This document shows, one piece after another, positions 54,702 to 63,752 of a DNA stretch of 64,000 nt. The translations under genes were made by a program, and so were the position numbers. Location: assembly GCF_900155605.1 (NCBI RefSeq), contig NZ_LT707420.1:1142388-1206387 (forward strand), read 5' to 3'. The stretch comes from Actinomyces marseillensis (GTDB taxonomy: Bacteria; Actinomycetota; Actinomycetes; Actinomycetales; Actinomycetaceae). Numbering within the stretch: position 1 is the stretch's first letter; every line of letters begins with the position of its first letter. The notes beneath the pieces are model-generated. The model saw only the letters and a list, made by a program, of their open reading frames with translations, searched no databases and was not told the DNA's origin.

Positions 54702-56392
54702 CCGACAATGCTGGGGGGCCACTACTCCCGCACCCGCTCCCAGAGCATCGCTTAGCTCTACTTGAACGGATTACTCTGGCTTTGCGCGCCATCACGCGTC
54801 CCGTGCGGCAATGGAGCGGATGGAAACGCATTTCTCAGTGGGAAGCTCTTCAAGCAATTCGTAATTCAGCTTCTTTGCGTGCGGCCTCCTATCTTGCTGC
54901 TGTATCAATGGTCTTGATTCTGGTCGCGGGGACAATCGTTGCGGGGCAATTGCGCTCCAGCGTTTTTGAATCTCGTCGAAGCGCAATCTTGTCCGATGCT
55001 GCCTTACGTTTTTCCTCGGCTCAATCGGTTTTCGATCAATCAACTGCGTCGACACCAGACCAAATCCAAGAATCAACGCGTCAATTGGCGACTTCTTTGA
55101 GAGTCTCGGCGGCGGGCACGGGAGCTGTTTCTGTCTTACTGTTACGCTCGCCCGCTCAGAGTCAAACACTGAGGATTAACGAGATTGTTGATCCTTCGGT
55201 CCAAGGAGTGATTGGGAATGACATGCGACAAGCTGTTGCAGAGTCATCGGATCCCCAGTGGCAATCGGTGTCTATCCCTTCCGCGCAAGACTCCAGCGTT
55301 CGCGTCCCCGCCATTCTTGTCGGGACGAAAGTGCAGGTTCCTCGAGCAGGAACCCACCAGCTCTATATTGTTTATTCGCTCCAAGGCGATCAAGAGCGCA
55401 TCAACACTGTCATGGGGATTTTGATCTTTGCAGGAATTCCTTTCCTTCTGCTCATTCCCGTGATCACCTTCATGCTGATCTATCACATTTTGGGACCTGT
55501 CCGACGAACTGCAGCTGCGGCTGGAAAACTTGCTGACGGAAATCTTGATGTGCGCATTGACGCCAGTGACACCCGCGGCACCGATGAAATGGCAAACCTT
55601 GGTCGTGCCTTCAACAACATGGCGCAGTCCCTAGAGAAGAAGATCGATGAATACGACGAGCTTGCCAGGCTTCAGCAACGTTTCGTTTCCGATGTTTCTC
55701 ATGAGCTGCGTACTCCTTTGACGACGATCCGTATGGCCGAAGAGATGATTTGGGATCAGCGGCAGAGTTTCGATCCTGTAACGAATCGGAGCGCTGAATT
55801 GCTCCACGAACAGGTTGAGCGCTTTGATTCCATGCTTGCCGATCTTCTTGAAATCTCTCGGCACGATGCCCAATCGGTCGATCTGGTCGCCGAAAGCGTT
55901 GATCTGCGAAGCTTGGTCGCACGCGTTGTCCAGGCAAATAGCGAATTGGCACAAAGGCTTGGGGTTGAGGTGATCGTCGAATCGCCACACTACCGCTGCT
56001 CCGCGGAAATCGATGATCGCCGTATCGAGCGTGTGATCCGCAATCTTCTGGTGAATGCCTACGAGCACGCAGAGTCCAAACCTGTTGTTGTCACTCTCGC
56101 CGCCAATGACAGCGCAGTTGCCGTGCGCGTGCGCGATCATGGGGTCGGTATGTCTCCGGCAACTGTTGAGCGGGTTTTCGATCGGTTTTTCCGGGCAGAT
56201 CCTGCGCGGGCTCGCACAACCGGCGGAACCGGCCTCGGCCTCGCAATTTCTTTGGAGGATGTTGCACTTCACGGGGGGACATTGCGCGCATGGGGTGAGC
56301 TAGGAGCTGGCTCATCCTTCATGATGACACTGCCCAGGAAAGTGGGAATTGCGATTGAAGCGGAGCCCCTTGAATTATGGGGACAGGAGTGA
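54698..56392 (+). CDS. mtrB: sensor histidine kinase MtrB
   Basis: This 564-residue membrane kinase has helix 1 (about 64-84), a long extracytoplasmic domain (about 85-238), helix 2 (about 239-263), a HAMP domain (GPVRRTAAAAGKLADGNLDVRI), a DHp domain with His335 in SDVSHELRTPLTTIRMAEEM, and an ATPase domain (NLLVNAYEHAESKPV, RDHGVGMSP, TGGTGLGLAISLEDV). The order with mtrA and lpqB is the conserved actinobacterial arrangement. The C-terminus overlaps neither neighbour; lpqB begins 4 nt later. Confidence 0.95.
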   Translation: MTDNAGGPLLPHPLPEHRLALLERITLALRAITRPVRQWSGWKRISQWEALQAIRNSASLRAASYLAAVSMVLILVAGTIVAGQLRSSVFESRRSAILSDAALRFSSAQSVFDQSTASTPDQIQESTRQLATSLRVSAAGTGAVSVLLLRSPAQSQTLRINEIVDPSVQGVIGNDMRQAVAESSDPQWQSVSIPSAQDSSVRVPAILVGTKVQVPRAGTHQLYIVYSLQGDQERINTVMGILIFAGIPFLLLIPVITFMLIYHILGPVRRTAAAAGKLADGNLDVRIDASDTRGTDEMANLGRAFNNMAQSLEKKIDEYDELARLQQRFVSDVSHELRTPLTTIRMAEEMIWDQRQSFDPVTNRSAELLHEQVERFDSMLADLLEISRHDAQSVDLVAESVDLRSLVARVVQANSELAQRLGVEVIVESPHYRCSAEIDDRRIERVIRNLLVNAYEHAESKPVVVTLAANDSAVAVRVRDHGVGMSPATVERVFDRFFRADPARARTTGGTGLGLAISLEDVALHGGTLRAWGELGAGSSFMMTLPRKVGIAIEAEPLELWGQE

Positions 56393-56396
56393 ATCG

Positions 56397-58115
56397 ATGA
56401 AGTCCAGAATCCTTGCCCCGCACACGCTCTCTTGTCTCAAAATCGCTGCGGCCTGCATGACTGCGTTGATCTGTGCGAGCGCCTGTACGTCTCTTCCGAC
56501 CTCGTCTTCTCCTGAACCCTTCGATGTCGACGCTCCCAACGCCTCGCCGATCGAATTGTCTGCAGGCGGGCCGATCGCCGACGCGGACCCCGAAACCCTG
56601 CTCAACAGTTTTTTGCTTGCCTGTGCCGCGGGAGCCTCCGATGACTACGCAACCGCGCGTCTCTTCTTAACGTCGTCCTCGGCGCAAACATGGGATCCTC
56701 ACAAATTAGTGACGATTTACTCGACAGATTCGACCCCCAAGGTTGCATATTCCTTCGATCCCTCGAAGGCCGATACTCTCAATGCGTCGATCACTGCGGT
56801 CGGAGTTGGTTCCGTCGATCAAAATGGAGTCTTGTCTCCCGCCGAAACCTCATCCCTCGAAGCGCGTTTCCACTTGGTCCACGAAAACGGTCAGTGGCGA
56901 ATTGACGCGCCAGCCGATGGCGTTGTGGTATCACAGGCTTCCTTCACCGCCTCCCACGAGCTTGTTTCCTTGATGTTCCCCTCAGCGACGGGAGATGCCC
57001 TGATTGCGGATCCTCGTTGGTATCCGACGCGTCGCCTCGAAACACACATGGTCGAAGGGCTGATCGCTGGGCCTCAGTCGCATTTGGGGGAGGCCTTGGT
57101 CAATGCGATTCCATCGGGCACGTCTATTTCAAGTGGGGGTATTGAGCTTTCGGACCATGTTGCGAAGGTTTCCTTGAACGGGTCGCTTCCCGTAGATGAG
57201 CGCGCGAAGCGCCTTCTTACATGGGAGATTTCTCAGACGCTGCAGCGCTCGGGACGCGTGAATTCGGTAGAAATTGCGATGGGAGGTGAAACGCTGGAGA
57301 CGAACGATCTTCCCACGCAGCCTTCCTATGATCTCGACACTGCGGTTGCTTTTAGTTCCGAAGGGCTTGTTCGCCTTGACGGACGAACGACGTCCTCGCG
57401 TTCCCTGCCGATTGCTCCTTCGTCTTCTGCTTCTCTCCCTGCGGTTTCGCCGGTCTCTTCCTCTCTTGTTGCGTGGCGAGAAGATGACCGCATGATGATT
57501 GTTGATTCTGCTCTTTCTTCAGTGCGCGCGGTTGATGGATCGGTGGGGAACTATTCACCTTCTGTTGATCGCTTCGGTTGGGTGTGGGATGTCTCCCAGA
57601 GTAGGGGAGTGCGTGCGTCTCGAATTGAGGGGCAAAGCCTTGCAGTTGTGCCTCCCAATCAGTCCCTCAATGACGTTGCTGAGATTCGTGTGTCTCCCGA
57701 CGGCGCGCGTGCGGTGCTTCTGCGGTCATCGGGTGGCACTTCGAGCGCGTGGATTGTTGGAATTGTGCGCCGAGGCAATGGTGAGCCGACCGGCTTTACG
57801 GATCTTGAACCCCTCACTGGTTTATCTGCGGGGGTTGACGATATTTCGTGGGCTGGGCGCTCGACTTTGGTTGCTGTGCGTCAAGGTGGTGTACGGGGCA
57901 GTGGTGACCAAGCAGACGAGGTGTCCTTAGTGACTCTTCCTGTGGGTGGTTTTCCCTCTGTTTTGGCTCTTCCTACCGGAACCGAACGCCTGAGTGCGGG
58001 GTCTTCCTCAACGACGATGGTCATTCGCGGTAAGGATGGAAATTATCAGGTGCGTTCGGGTGCGCTATGGCAGTCGCTCGAGGGGCAGCTGCGCGATATT
58101 TCTTATCCTGGCTGA
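56397..58115 (+). CDS. lpqB: LpqB family lipoprotein
   Basis: LpqB interacts with the extracytoplasmic part of MtrB and modulates MtrA activation in mycobacteria. The 572-residue product has a signal sequence with lipobox ASAC (Cys30), an N-terminal domain, a GerMN-type domain (about 205-300, RWYPTRRLETHMVEGLIAGPQ), and a C-terminal beta-propeller-like domain. ATG 56397 has CAGGAG 8 nt upstream. The end overlaps the longest comF frame by 49 nt, though a later comF start avoids this. Confidence 0.93.
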   Translation: MKSRILAPHTLSCLKIAAACMTALICASACTSLPTSSSPEPFDVDAPNASPIELSAGGPIADADPETLLNSFLLACAAGASDDYATARLFLTSSSAQTWDPHKLVTIYSTDSTPKVAYSFDPSKADTLNASITAVGVGSVDQNGVLSPAETSSLEARFHLVHENGQWRIDAPADGVVVSQASFTASHELVSLMFPSATGDALIADPRWYPTRRLETHMVEGLIAGPQSHLGEALVNAIPSGTSISSGGIELSDHVAKVSLNGSLPVDERAKRLLTWEISQTLQRSGRVNSVEIAMGGETLETNDLPTQPSYDLDTAVAFSSEGLVRLDGRTTSSRSLPIAPSSSASLPAVSPVSSSLVAWREDDRMMIVDSALSSVRAVDGSVGNYSPSVDRFGWVWDVSQSRGVRASRIEGQSLAVVPPNQSLNDVAEIRVSPDGARAVLLRSSGGTSSAWIVGIVRRGNGEPTGFTDLEPLTGLSAGVDDISWAGRSTLVAVRQGGVRGSGDQADEVSLVTLPVGGFPSVLALPTGTERLSAGSSSTTMVIRGKDGNYQVRSGALWQSLEGQLRDISYPG

Positions 58116-58180
58116 ATCGTTTTTTCCACAGATTCTGCGCTCCTGAGGCTGCGCCTCGGCTTGTGTGCTGTGCTTCCCCT

Positions 58181-58867
58181 ATGGGTTTTCTTCACGAGGC
58201 CGCGCATGAGCTTGTGGGCGTCTGCATTCCCAGTGTCTGTGTGGGGTGTGGGAGATGGGACCACTCTGTGTGTCCGCAATGCGCAGCATTATCTTCGGTG
58301 TTGCTCCCACAATGGGAATTGCAAGACGCGGGAAATGCGGAATATCCACTGTGGGAACTGAGCGATTATTCGGACCCGATGCGCTCGATCATTGTGGCAG
58401 CAAAGCATTCGTCTCGGCTTGATCTGTCGGGGTTTCTCTTCGAATGCGGAGTCAATATCGGACTATCGATTGCGCAAAGCGGGATGCTGAGCGTGGGGAC
58501 AGATGCGACATCGCTTTGGGTAGTTCCTGCTCCAGCGAGCTGGAAGAGACGACTTTTTGGGCAAGGAATCACGATCCATGTTGCCCGCGGACTAGCAGCA
58601 GCTGTGGGAGGACACAGTGAAGTGACGTGCTGTGTGCGTGATGTCTGTCGACTTGATCCGTGGGTGTCGTCGCAGGCGGGGAAATCCTCCGAACAAAGGC
58701 GGCAATCCCGTCACGGTCACATGCATGCGACGCAAAGAGTTCCTCAGGGAGTGGGTGTTATTGGCATCGATGATGTCGTGGCAAGTGGTGGAACAATGAA
58801 TGAGATGTTTCGTGTGTTTGAACGCTCGTGGGTTGCGGGAGCCTGCATTGCACGATCGCGACAATGA
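58181..58867 (+). CDS. comF: ComF family phosphoribosyltransferase-like protein
   Basis: ComF proteins bind PRPP-like nucleotides and in competent bacteria help uptake of single-stranded DNA at the cytoplasmic face. The 228-residue product has an N-terminal zinc-type set (CVGCG and CPQC, about residues 20-35). A phosphoribosyltransferase domain with GIDDVVASGGTMNE near residue 197 follows. The start is uncertain: ATG 58181 gives a normal N-terminus, whereas ATG 58067 adds 38 residues inside lpqB. Neither has an RBS. The QRRQSRHGHM insertion is less conserved. Confidence 0.88.
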   Translation: MGFLHEAAHELVGVCIPSVCVGCGRWDHSVCPQCAALSSVLLPQWELQDAGNAEYPLWELSDYSDPMRSIIVAAKHSSRLDLSGFLFECGVNIGLSIAQSGMLSVGTDATSLWVVPAPASWKRRLFGQGITIHVARGLAAAVGGHSEVTCCVRDVCRLDPWVSSQAGKSSEQRRQSRHGHMHATQRVPQGVGVIGIDDVVASGGTMNEMFRVFERSWVAGACIARSRQ

Positions 58868-58893
58868 GCATCAATCTTATGATGCAGATCACC

Positions 58894-58906
58894 GTTTTCT
58901 GCTATA
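58894..58906 (+). promoter_or_regulatory. extended -10 promoter upstream of hpf
   Basis: TGCTATACT is an extended -10 sequence with a good TATACT hexamer; the -35 is weak. Predicted transcription start is near 58914, leaving a leader of about 125 nt before hpf. Confidence 0.55.
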
Positions 58907-58924
58907 CTCGATGCATCTCTTCCA

Positions 58925-59035
58925 ATGATGGCTCGCCATCGGTTGCTGATAGGGGGTGGTAGTTAAAGACACTCCGGGGCAATGACGTCGCCGGGTTTTC
59001 AATCGCGGCCCAGTCCGCATTCATGATGTGGAGAG
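58925..59035 (+). ncRNA. candidate structured 5-prime leader RNA of hpf
   Basis: The leader between the promoter and hpf can fold into several stems. GATGGC/GCCATC forms around 58927-58940, GGGGTG pairs with CACTCC (about 58953 to 58975) around an A-rich loop, and GCGG pairs with CCGC at about 59005-59018. The position fits the published raiA RNA motif known upstream of raiA/hpf genes in Bacillota and Actinomycetota, but I cannot confirm the consensus from memory. It may alternatively be an unrelated attenuator. Confidence 0.4.
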
Positions 59036-59040
59036 AAACC

Positions 59041-59697
59041 ATGGACATCACAGTTGCTGCACGTAATGCAGAGATTCACCCCAACTTTCGCGAATACATC
59101 GAGGAGAAACTGGCAAAGGTGACGCAGTTTTATCCTCGCGCGCAGCGGGTTGACGTTGAACTGACTCACCAGAGGAACCCACGACAGGCAGATACTGCCG
59201 AGAGAATCGAGCTCACCGTCTTTGGTAAGGGGCCGATCATTCGCGCCGAAGCAGAGTCTGCAGACCGTTATGCCGCAGTCGATATCGCGGCAGGAAAGCT
59301 TTTTGAACGTTTGCGTCGTATGCGCGATCGTGCGAAGGACCACCACCGTAGTGAAGAGATTCTTCCCCCCGATTTGGATGTACTTCCCGCAACGGTTACC
59401 TCAGTCGAGGAAGTGGAAGAGGTTACCCCGGCATCTCTCAAGAGCGCTGGAGACCTCAAGGTTGGTGAAGCTCGTGAGGAGCAGCTGGGAGACACCCCGA
59501 TCATCGTGCGGCAGAAGGTTCATGAGACTGTCCCGATGAGCGTTGATGAAGCGCTCAACCAGATGGAACTGGTCGGACACCCCTTCTTCCTTTTCGTTGA
59601 CGAAGAAACGATGCAGCCCTGCGTGGTTTACCACCGTCATGGATGGACCTATGGCGTACTTCGTTTGAATGCAACAGTCATTCAAACCGGCGAATAG
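59041..59697 (+). CDS. hpf: ribosome hibernation promoting factor, long form
   Basis: This 218-residue long-type HPF binds 30S subunits and joins 70S ribosomes into inactive 100S dimers. The N-terminal domain (1-105) begins MDITVAARNAEIHPNFREYIEEKL, and a flexible acidic linker leads to the C-terminal dimerisation domain (about 160-215) with MSVDEALNQMELVGHPFFLFVDEET and VVYHRHGWTYGVLRL. GGAGAG lies 6 nt before ATG 59041. A structured leader precedes the gene and a perfect-stem terminator follows at 59715. Confidence 0.96.
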   Translation: MDITVAARNAEIHPNFREYIEEKLAKVTQFYPRAQRVDVELTHQRNPRQADTAERIELTVFGKGPIIRAEAESADRYAAVDIAAGKLFERLRRMRDRAKDHHRSEEILPPDLDVLPATVTSVEEVEEVTPASLKSAGDLKVGEAREEQLGDTPIIVRQKVHETVPMSVDEALNQMELVGHPFFLFVDEETMQPCVVYHRHGWTYGVLRLNATVIQTGE

Positions 59698-59714
59698 AAC
59701 ACTCGCCTACGGTG

Positions 59715-59754
59715 AAGTTTGGGGGCGGAACTTCTCAGTTCCGCCCCCAAACTT
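59715..59754. terminator. strong intrinsic terminator, hpf / GntR convergent region
   Basis: An 18-bp perfect stem (59715-59732 with 59737-59754) and tetraloop TCTC. It has A-rich and T-rich ends, so it can work for both hpf and the convergent regulator gene ending at 59762. Confidence 0.92.
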
Positions 59755-59761
59755 TGTCTAT

Positions 59762-60538
59762 TTACGCTTGATCGTTTTCGCCGCGATTCGCGCTCAACGC
59801 GTCGCTGAGTGGGTGGTAGTGAGCGAAGACGGCGCGGCGGTAGCCCTCAAGGTCACCATTTTCTGCGCTCACCAAGATGGCCTCGTGTGCGCGAGCAGTT
59901 TCCAACAAACCTTCGAAACCATTGTGGACCGAGGGAAGAGCCATCATATGGATCATCCACATTGCGTTGACCAACTGCTCTGCTAGAGGGTTATTGATCC
60001 TCTTCAGAAGTGTCGTGTGGAATTCGATGTCTTCATCCATGAAGAACTCGCACTTCTGTGCCTTAGCAATCATCGTGTCAACAAGCTCATGAAGGTGCTC
60101 GTCGTGAGTTCCCTTCAATGATTCGATCGCCTCGTATGCCAAGCCAAGATCGAGAACCTGGCGAACCCGCAAAACCTGGGAAAGCGCCTCGGCAGAATCA
60201 GGGGCAGTGGATGAGCGCAGGAAAACTGTCTTGATCAAAGGACGGAGCGTCATGTCTCCCACGAATGCGCCGCGTCCTTGCTGCACAGTGACGATCTCGA
60301 GGGCCTTGAGTTGACGAAGTGCTTCCCTCACCGAGGATCGAGAAACTCCAAGGGACTCGCATAGCGCTGATTCTGTAGGGAGAGGATCGCCTGGCTGAAG
60401 ATGATTCTTCAGGATGTACTGCTCGATCGCGTCCATCGTGGTCTCGGTGCGAGAAGGTAGCGTAGGCGCTGTCGGCTGCAATGCGCTTTTTTGCGCAAAT
60501 ACCCCGGCGTCCGGGGAAAGTGATTCAAATTCGGGCAT
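59762..60538 (-). CDS. GntR-family (FCD subfamily) transcriptional regulator
   Basis: This 258-residue regulator has an N-terminal low-complexity stretch (1-30), a winged helix (about 32-98) with GDPLPTESALCESLGVSRSSVREALRQLKALEIVTVQQGRGAFV, and a C-terminal FCD helical ligand domain (about 115-245). Ligand residues there are Asp in EDIEFHTTLLKRINN and His in MARAHEAIL-like RAHEAIL. FCD proteins commonly respond to organic acids or sugar acids. No adjacent enzyme gene hints at its ligand. AAGGAG is present but 18 nt before the ATG, too far for normal use. Confidence 0.9.
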   Translation of the reverse strand: MPEFESLSPDAGVFAQKSALQPTAPTLPSRTETTMDAIEQYILKNHLQPGDPLPTESALCESLGVSRSSVREALRQLKALEIVTVQQGRGAFVGDMTLRPLIKTVFLRSSTAPDSAEALSQVLRVRQVLDLGLAYEAIESLKGTHDEHLHELVDTMIAKAQKCEFFMDEDIEFHTTLLKRINNPLAEQLVNAMWMIHMMALPSVHNGFEGLLETARAHEAILVSAENGDLEGYRRAVFAHYHPLSDALSANRGENDQA

Positions 60539-60777
60539 AATAACCGAGCTCTCTGACTCCTTGAGACCATGACTTTTCAGCAGATCAAAAAGATCGGGGA
60601 GAAAGCGCTACACAGAAGTTCTTCTATGAATCGCTGTGTCCTGACGGTGTACAGAGTAGCATTTTTTGCACACAAATTTGTCGGATATCTGTTAATGAGA
60701 CGGGAGCATACCTTTTCATCGCGCTGAAGAGGAAAGATCGGCTGACAGAGAAAAAAGACACGGCGGAGCCAAAGAAG

Positions 60778-60806
60778 TCGAAAGCAGAGTCGGAAATTCG
60801 TAGACT
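60778..60806 (+). promoter_or_regulatory. secA promoter
   Basis: TCGAAA (60778-60783), a 17-bp spacer and TAGACT (60801-60806) give a reasonable sigma-A promoter. Predicted start is near 60813, with a 50-nt leader to GTG 60864. Confidence 0.55.
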
Positions 60807-60815
60807 AGAAACAGT

Positions 60816-60843
60816 GTGCGCGACGCACGCCCGGATCATCCGG
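60816..60843 (+). promoter_or_regulatory. two adjacent hairpins in the secA leader
   Basis: GTGCG-CGA-CGCAC (60816-60828) and CCGGAT-C-ATCCGG (60831-60843) lie in tandem between the predicted secA transcription start and its RBS (60854). They may influence secA translation. Confidence 0.4.
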
Positions 60844-60863
60844 TCACAATCCCAGGAGCCCTC

Positions 60864-63674
60864 GTGTCCATTATTGACAAAATCCTTCGAGCTGGAGAAG
60901 GACGTACCCTGCGTCAGCTCGACCGGCTTGCTTCCCAAGTTGACGCTCTTCAAGAAGACTTTGAAGCCCTGAGCGATGAGGAACTGCGCGGTAAAACGGA
61001 CGAATTCAAGGAGCGCCTCGAAGAAGGCGAAACTCTGGACGACATCCTCGTCGAGGCCTTCGCAACCGTGCGTGAAGCCGCGTGGCGAACACTGCGCCAG
61101 CGCCCCTTCCACGTTCAGGTCATGGGAGGCATTGCCCTGCACCGCGGCAACATCGCCGAGATGAAGACCGGTGAAGGTAAGACTCTGGTCGCCACCATGC
61201 CCTCGTATTTGCGTGCACTTACAGGCAAGGGTGTTCACGTGGTGACCGTGAATGATTACTTGGCTAAGTACCAATCGGATCTCATGGCGCGCGTCTACAA
61301 CTTCCTGGGAATGACCGTGGGCTGTGTGTTGGTTGGGCAGGAGCCCGCCGAACGTCGTGAGCAGTACAACGCAGACATCACCTACGGAACGAATAATGAA
61401 TTCGGTTTCGACTACCTGCGTGACAACATGGCGCAGCGCCCCGAAGACATGGTTCAGCGTGGACACAACTTCGTGATCGTCGATGAGGTCGACTCGATTT
61501 TGATCGACGAGGCGCGTACCCCCCTGATCATTTCCGGTCCGGCCTCGGGCGATGTGAACCGCTGGTACACCGAGTTCGCGCGCATCGCCAATATCTTGGT
61601 GCGCGACGAGGACTATGAAGTCGACGAAAAGAAGAAGACTATCGGTGTCTTGGAATCCGGCATCGATAAGGTTGAAGATCAACTTGGGGTCGACAACCTC
61701 TACGAGGCTGCAAACACCCCGCTTATTGGTTTCTTGAACAATGCAATCCGCGCAAAGGAGCTCTTCCACCGCGATCGCGATTACATCGTCGACGGGGGAG
61801 AGGTCCTGATTGTTGACGAGCACACTGGGCGCGTTCTTCCAGGTCGTCGCTACAACGACGGAATGCACCAGGCCATCGAGGCAAAGGAAGGGGTGCAGAT
61901 CCAGGCTGAAAATCAGACCCTTGCGACCATTACCCTTCAGAACTACTTCCGCCTCTACCCCGAAGGCTCGCGTTCGGGCATGACCGGTACCGCCGAAACC
62001 GAGGCTGCGGAATTCGCATCGACCTACAAGATCGGTGTCATCCCCATTCCGACGAACCGTCCGATGATTCGAAAGGACCAGCCTGACTTGGTCTACCCGA
62101 GCGAGGCCGGTAAGTTCCGTGCAATCATCGATGACATTGAAGAACGGCACGCGGCTGGCCAGCCTGTCTTGGTTGGTACCGCATCGGTTCAAAAGTCCGA
62201 ACTCTTGTCGAAGATGCTCAAGGAACGCAAGATTCCTCACCAGGTCTTGAATGCGAAGCAGCACGCTCGCGAAGCTCAGATCGTTGCAATGGCAGGCCGA
62301 AAGGGTGCTGTGACCGTTGCGACGAATATGGCTGGTCGTGGTACCGACATCATGCTGGGTGGCAACTCTGAGTTCCTCGCCCAGGCTAACTTGGCAGCTC
62401 AAGGTCTTGACCCGAAGACGGACGCAGAAGAATACCGCCGCGCGTGGCCGGAAGCGCTTGCCGAGGCCGAGGCCGCAGTTGAGGCTGAACGCGAAGAAGT
62501 TCGCGAGCTCGGTGGCTTGTACGTCCTGGGTTCCGAGCGCCACGAGTCCCGTCGTATCGATAACCAGCTGCGAGGTCGTAGTGGTCGTCAGGGCGATCCC
62601 GGTGAGTCGCGCTTCTACCTGTCGATGCAAGACGACCTCATGCGTCTCTTCTCCTCAGGTTTGGCACAGCGCATCATGGCCTCGGGCGCTTACCCCGACG
62701 ACATGCCGCTGGAAAACCGCGTGGTGACGCGTTCAATCGCCTCCGCTCAACACCAAGTTGAGGCACGAAACTACGAAATTCGTAAGAACGTCTTGAAGTA
62801 CGACGATGTGATGACTGATCAGCGTGAACTCATCTACGCTGAACGTCGCCGCGTTCTGGAAGGCGAAGACTTGAAGCCCCAGATGAAGGGCTTCATGGAG
62901 TCTTTGGTTTCCGGAATCATTGCGGAGAAGACCAACGGTCTATCGCCTCGTGAATGGAACCTGAAGGAAGTGTGGGATACCCTGCGCGGATACTACCCGC
63001 CGTCGGTCACCGCCGAAGAGGTTGCAGAGCAATACGGCGGCGTTGGCTCGCTGACGCGCGAGGACCTTATGCGCGAGGTTCTGGGCGATATTCACACGCA
63101 GTACGAAGAAGCCGAAGATCAGCTCAATCAGAATCCGCTGGCGATTCAACAATTGGGCGATGAACCCATGCGTACGCTTGAGCGTCGCGTGGTGATCGCA
63201 ACGGTTGATCGTTTGTGGCGCGAGCACCTCTACGAGATGGATTACCTCAAGGAAGGTATCGGTCTTCGTGCAATGGGTCAGCGTGATCCTCTTGTTGAAT
63301 ACAAGGACGAGGGCGCGCAGATGTTCAATGCGATGATGGACCACATTCGTGAAGAGTCCGTCCAGCAGGTCTTCTCCTATGCGCATCAGTTCCAGCTTGC
63401 CTATGAACAGGCTCGTGAGCGTGCTGCCACAGAGGAAGGCGTTCAGGAAGACAACAATGCTGAAGCTGAGCTCAGTGAAGAAGCCCGTCGTAAGGCTGCC
63501 GAAACTGAAGAGCGTGCTATTGAACGTTCCGCTTCTGTTATGGGAGACGTCGGCCAAGAAAAGAACTCGACTCGCCTGAGCTACTCTTCGGCTGAAGAAG
63601 AGGAAGGAACAACTTCCTCTGCGGGAGCTAATCGCGCTCAGCGTCGCGCAGCGAAGAAGCGCAAGAAGCGCTGA
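60864..63674 (+). CDS. secA: protein translocase ATPase SecA
   Basis: SecA drives preprotein export through SecYEG. The 936-residue product has Walker A in [17 protein letters not shown] (GEGKT at 103-107), Walker [18 protein letters not shown] (206 onwards), the preprotein-binding region, and motif VI-type [21 protein letters not shown]. The acidic, low-complexity tail ends in [13 protein letters not shown] and lacks the CxC zinc motif used for SecB binding, common in actinobacteria. GTG 60864 has AGGAG 5 nt upstream; an upstream in-frame start has no RBS. Confidence 0.97.
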   Translation: MSIIDKILRAGEGRTLRQLDRLASQVDALQEDFEALSDEELRGKTDEFKERLEEGETLDDILVEAFATVREAAWRTLRQRPFHVQVMGGIALHRGNIAEMKTGEGKTLVATMPSYLRALTGKGVHVVTVNDYLAKYQSDLMARVYNFLGMTVGCVLVGQEPAERREQYNADITYGTNNEFGFDYLRDNMAQRPEDMVQRGHNFVIVDEVDSILIDEARTPLIISGPASGDVNRWYTEFARIANILVRDEDYEVDEKKKTIGVLESGIDKVEDQLGVDNLYEAANTPLIGFLNNAIRAKELFHRDRDYIVDGGEVLIVDEHTGRVLPGRRYNDGMHQAIEAKEGVQIQAENQTLATITLQNYFRLYPEGSRSGMTGTAETEAAEFASTYKIGVIPIPTNRPMIRKDQPDLVYPSEAGKFRAIIDDIEERHAAGQPVLVGTASVQKSELLSKMLKERKIPHQVLNAKQHAREAQIVAMAGRKGAVTVATNMAGRGTDIMLGGNSEFLAQANLAAQGLDPKTDAEEYRRAWPEALAEAEAAVEAEREEVRELGGLYVLGSERHESRRIDNQLRGRSGRQGDPGESRFYLSMQDDLMRLFSSGLAQRIMASGAYPDDMPLENRVVTRSIASAQHQVEARNYEIRKNVLKYDDVMTDQRELIYAERRRVLEGEDLKPQMKGFMESLVSGIIAEKTNGLSPREWNLKEVWDTLRGYYPPSVTAEEVAEQYGGVGSLTREDLMREVLGDIHTQYEEAEDQLNQNPLAIQQLGDEPMRTLERRVVIATVDRLWREHLYEMDYLKEGIGLRAMGQRDPLVEYKDEGAQMFNAMMDHIREESVQQVFSYAHQFQLAYEQARERAATEEGVQEDNNAEAELSEEARRKAAETEERAIERSASVMGDVGQEKNSTRLSYSSAEEEEGTTSSAGANRAQRRAAKKRKKR

Positions 63675-63699
63675 TCTGACCGCTGTGACCGGCCTTTTG

Positions 63700-63733
63700 G
63701 TGGCGGCGTGCACCATGTGGTGCACGCCGCCAC
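63700..63733. terminator. intrinsic terminator after secA
   Basis: A 14-bp perfect stem (63700-63713 with 63720-63733) and loop CATGTG, followed by TGTTTAA. It lies between secA and the convergent Rv3235-type gene and can serve both. Confidence 0.88.
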
Positions 63734-63752
63734 TGTTTAATCGGCAGTTTTT

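Larger units (their letters stand above)
60539..60863. other. intergenic region between the GntR gene and secA
   Basis: This 325-bp region holds no gene I can support. It contains the secA promoter (60778-60806), two small hairpins in the secA leader, and a palindromic CAAATTTG near 60676 that might serve the GntR regulator. The remaining sequence is purine-rich and unremarkable. Confidence 0.6.

Noticed and set aside
58067..58180. Long N-terminal extension of ComF overlapping lpqB
   Set aside because: It has no RBS and would place 38 unconserved residues before the zinc motif; the later ATG is preferred, with stated uncertainty.
60624..62630. Very long open frame (668 codons) antisense to secA
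   Set aside because: It is the mirror of secA codon structure; the antisense product has no recognisable domain, and secA is certain in the other strand.
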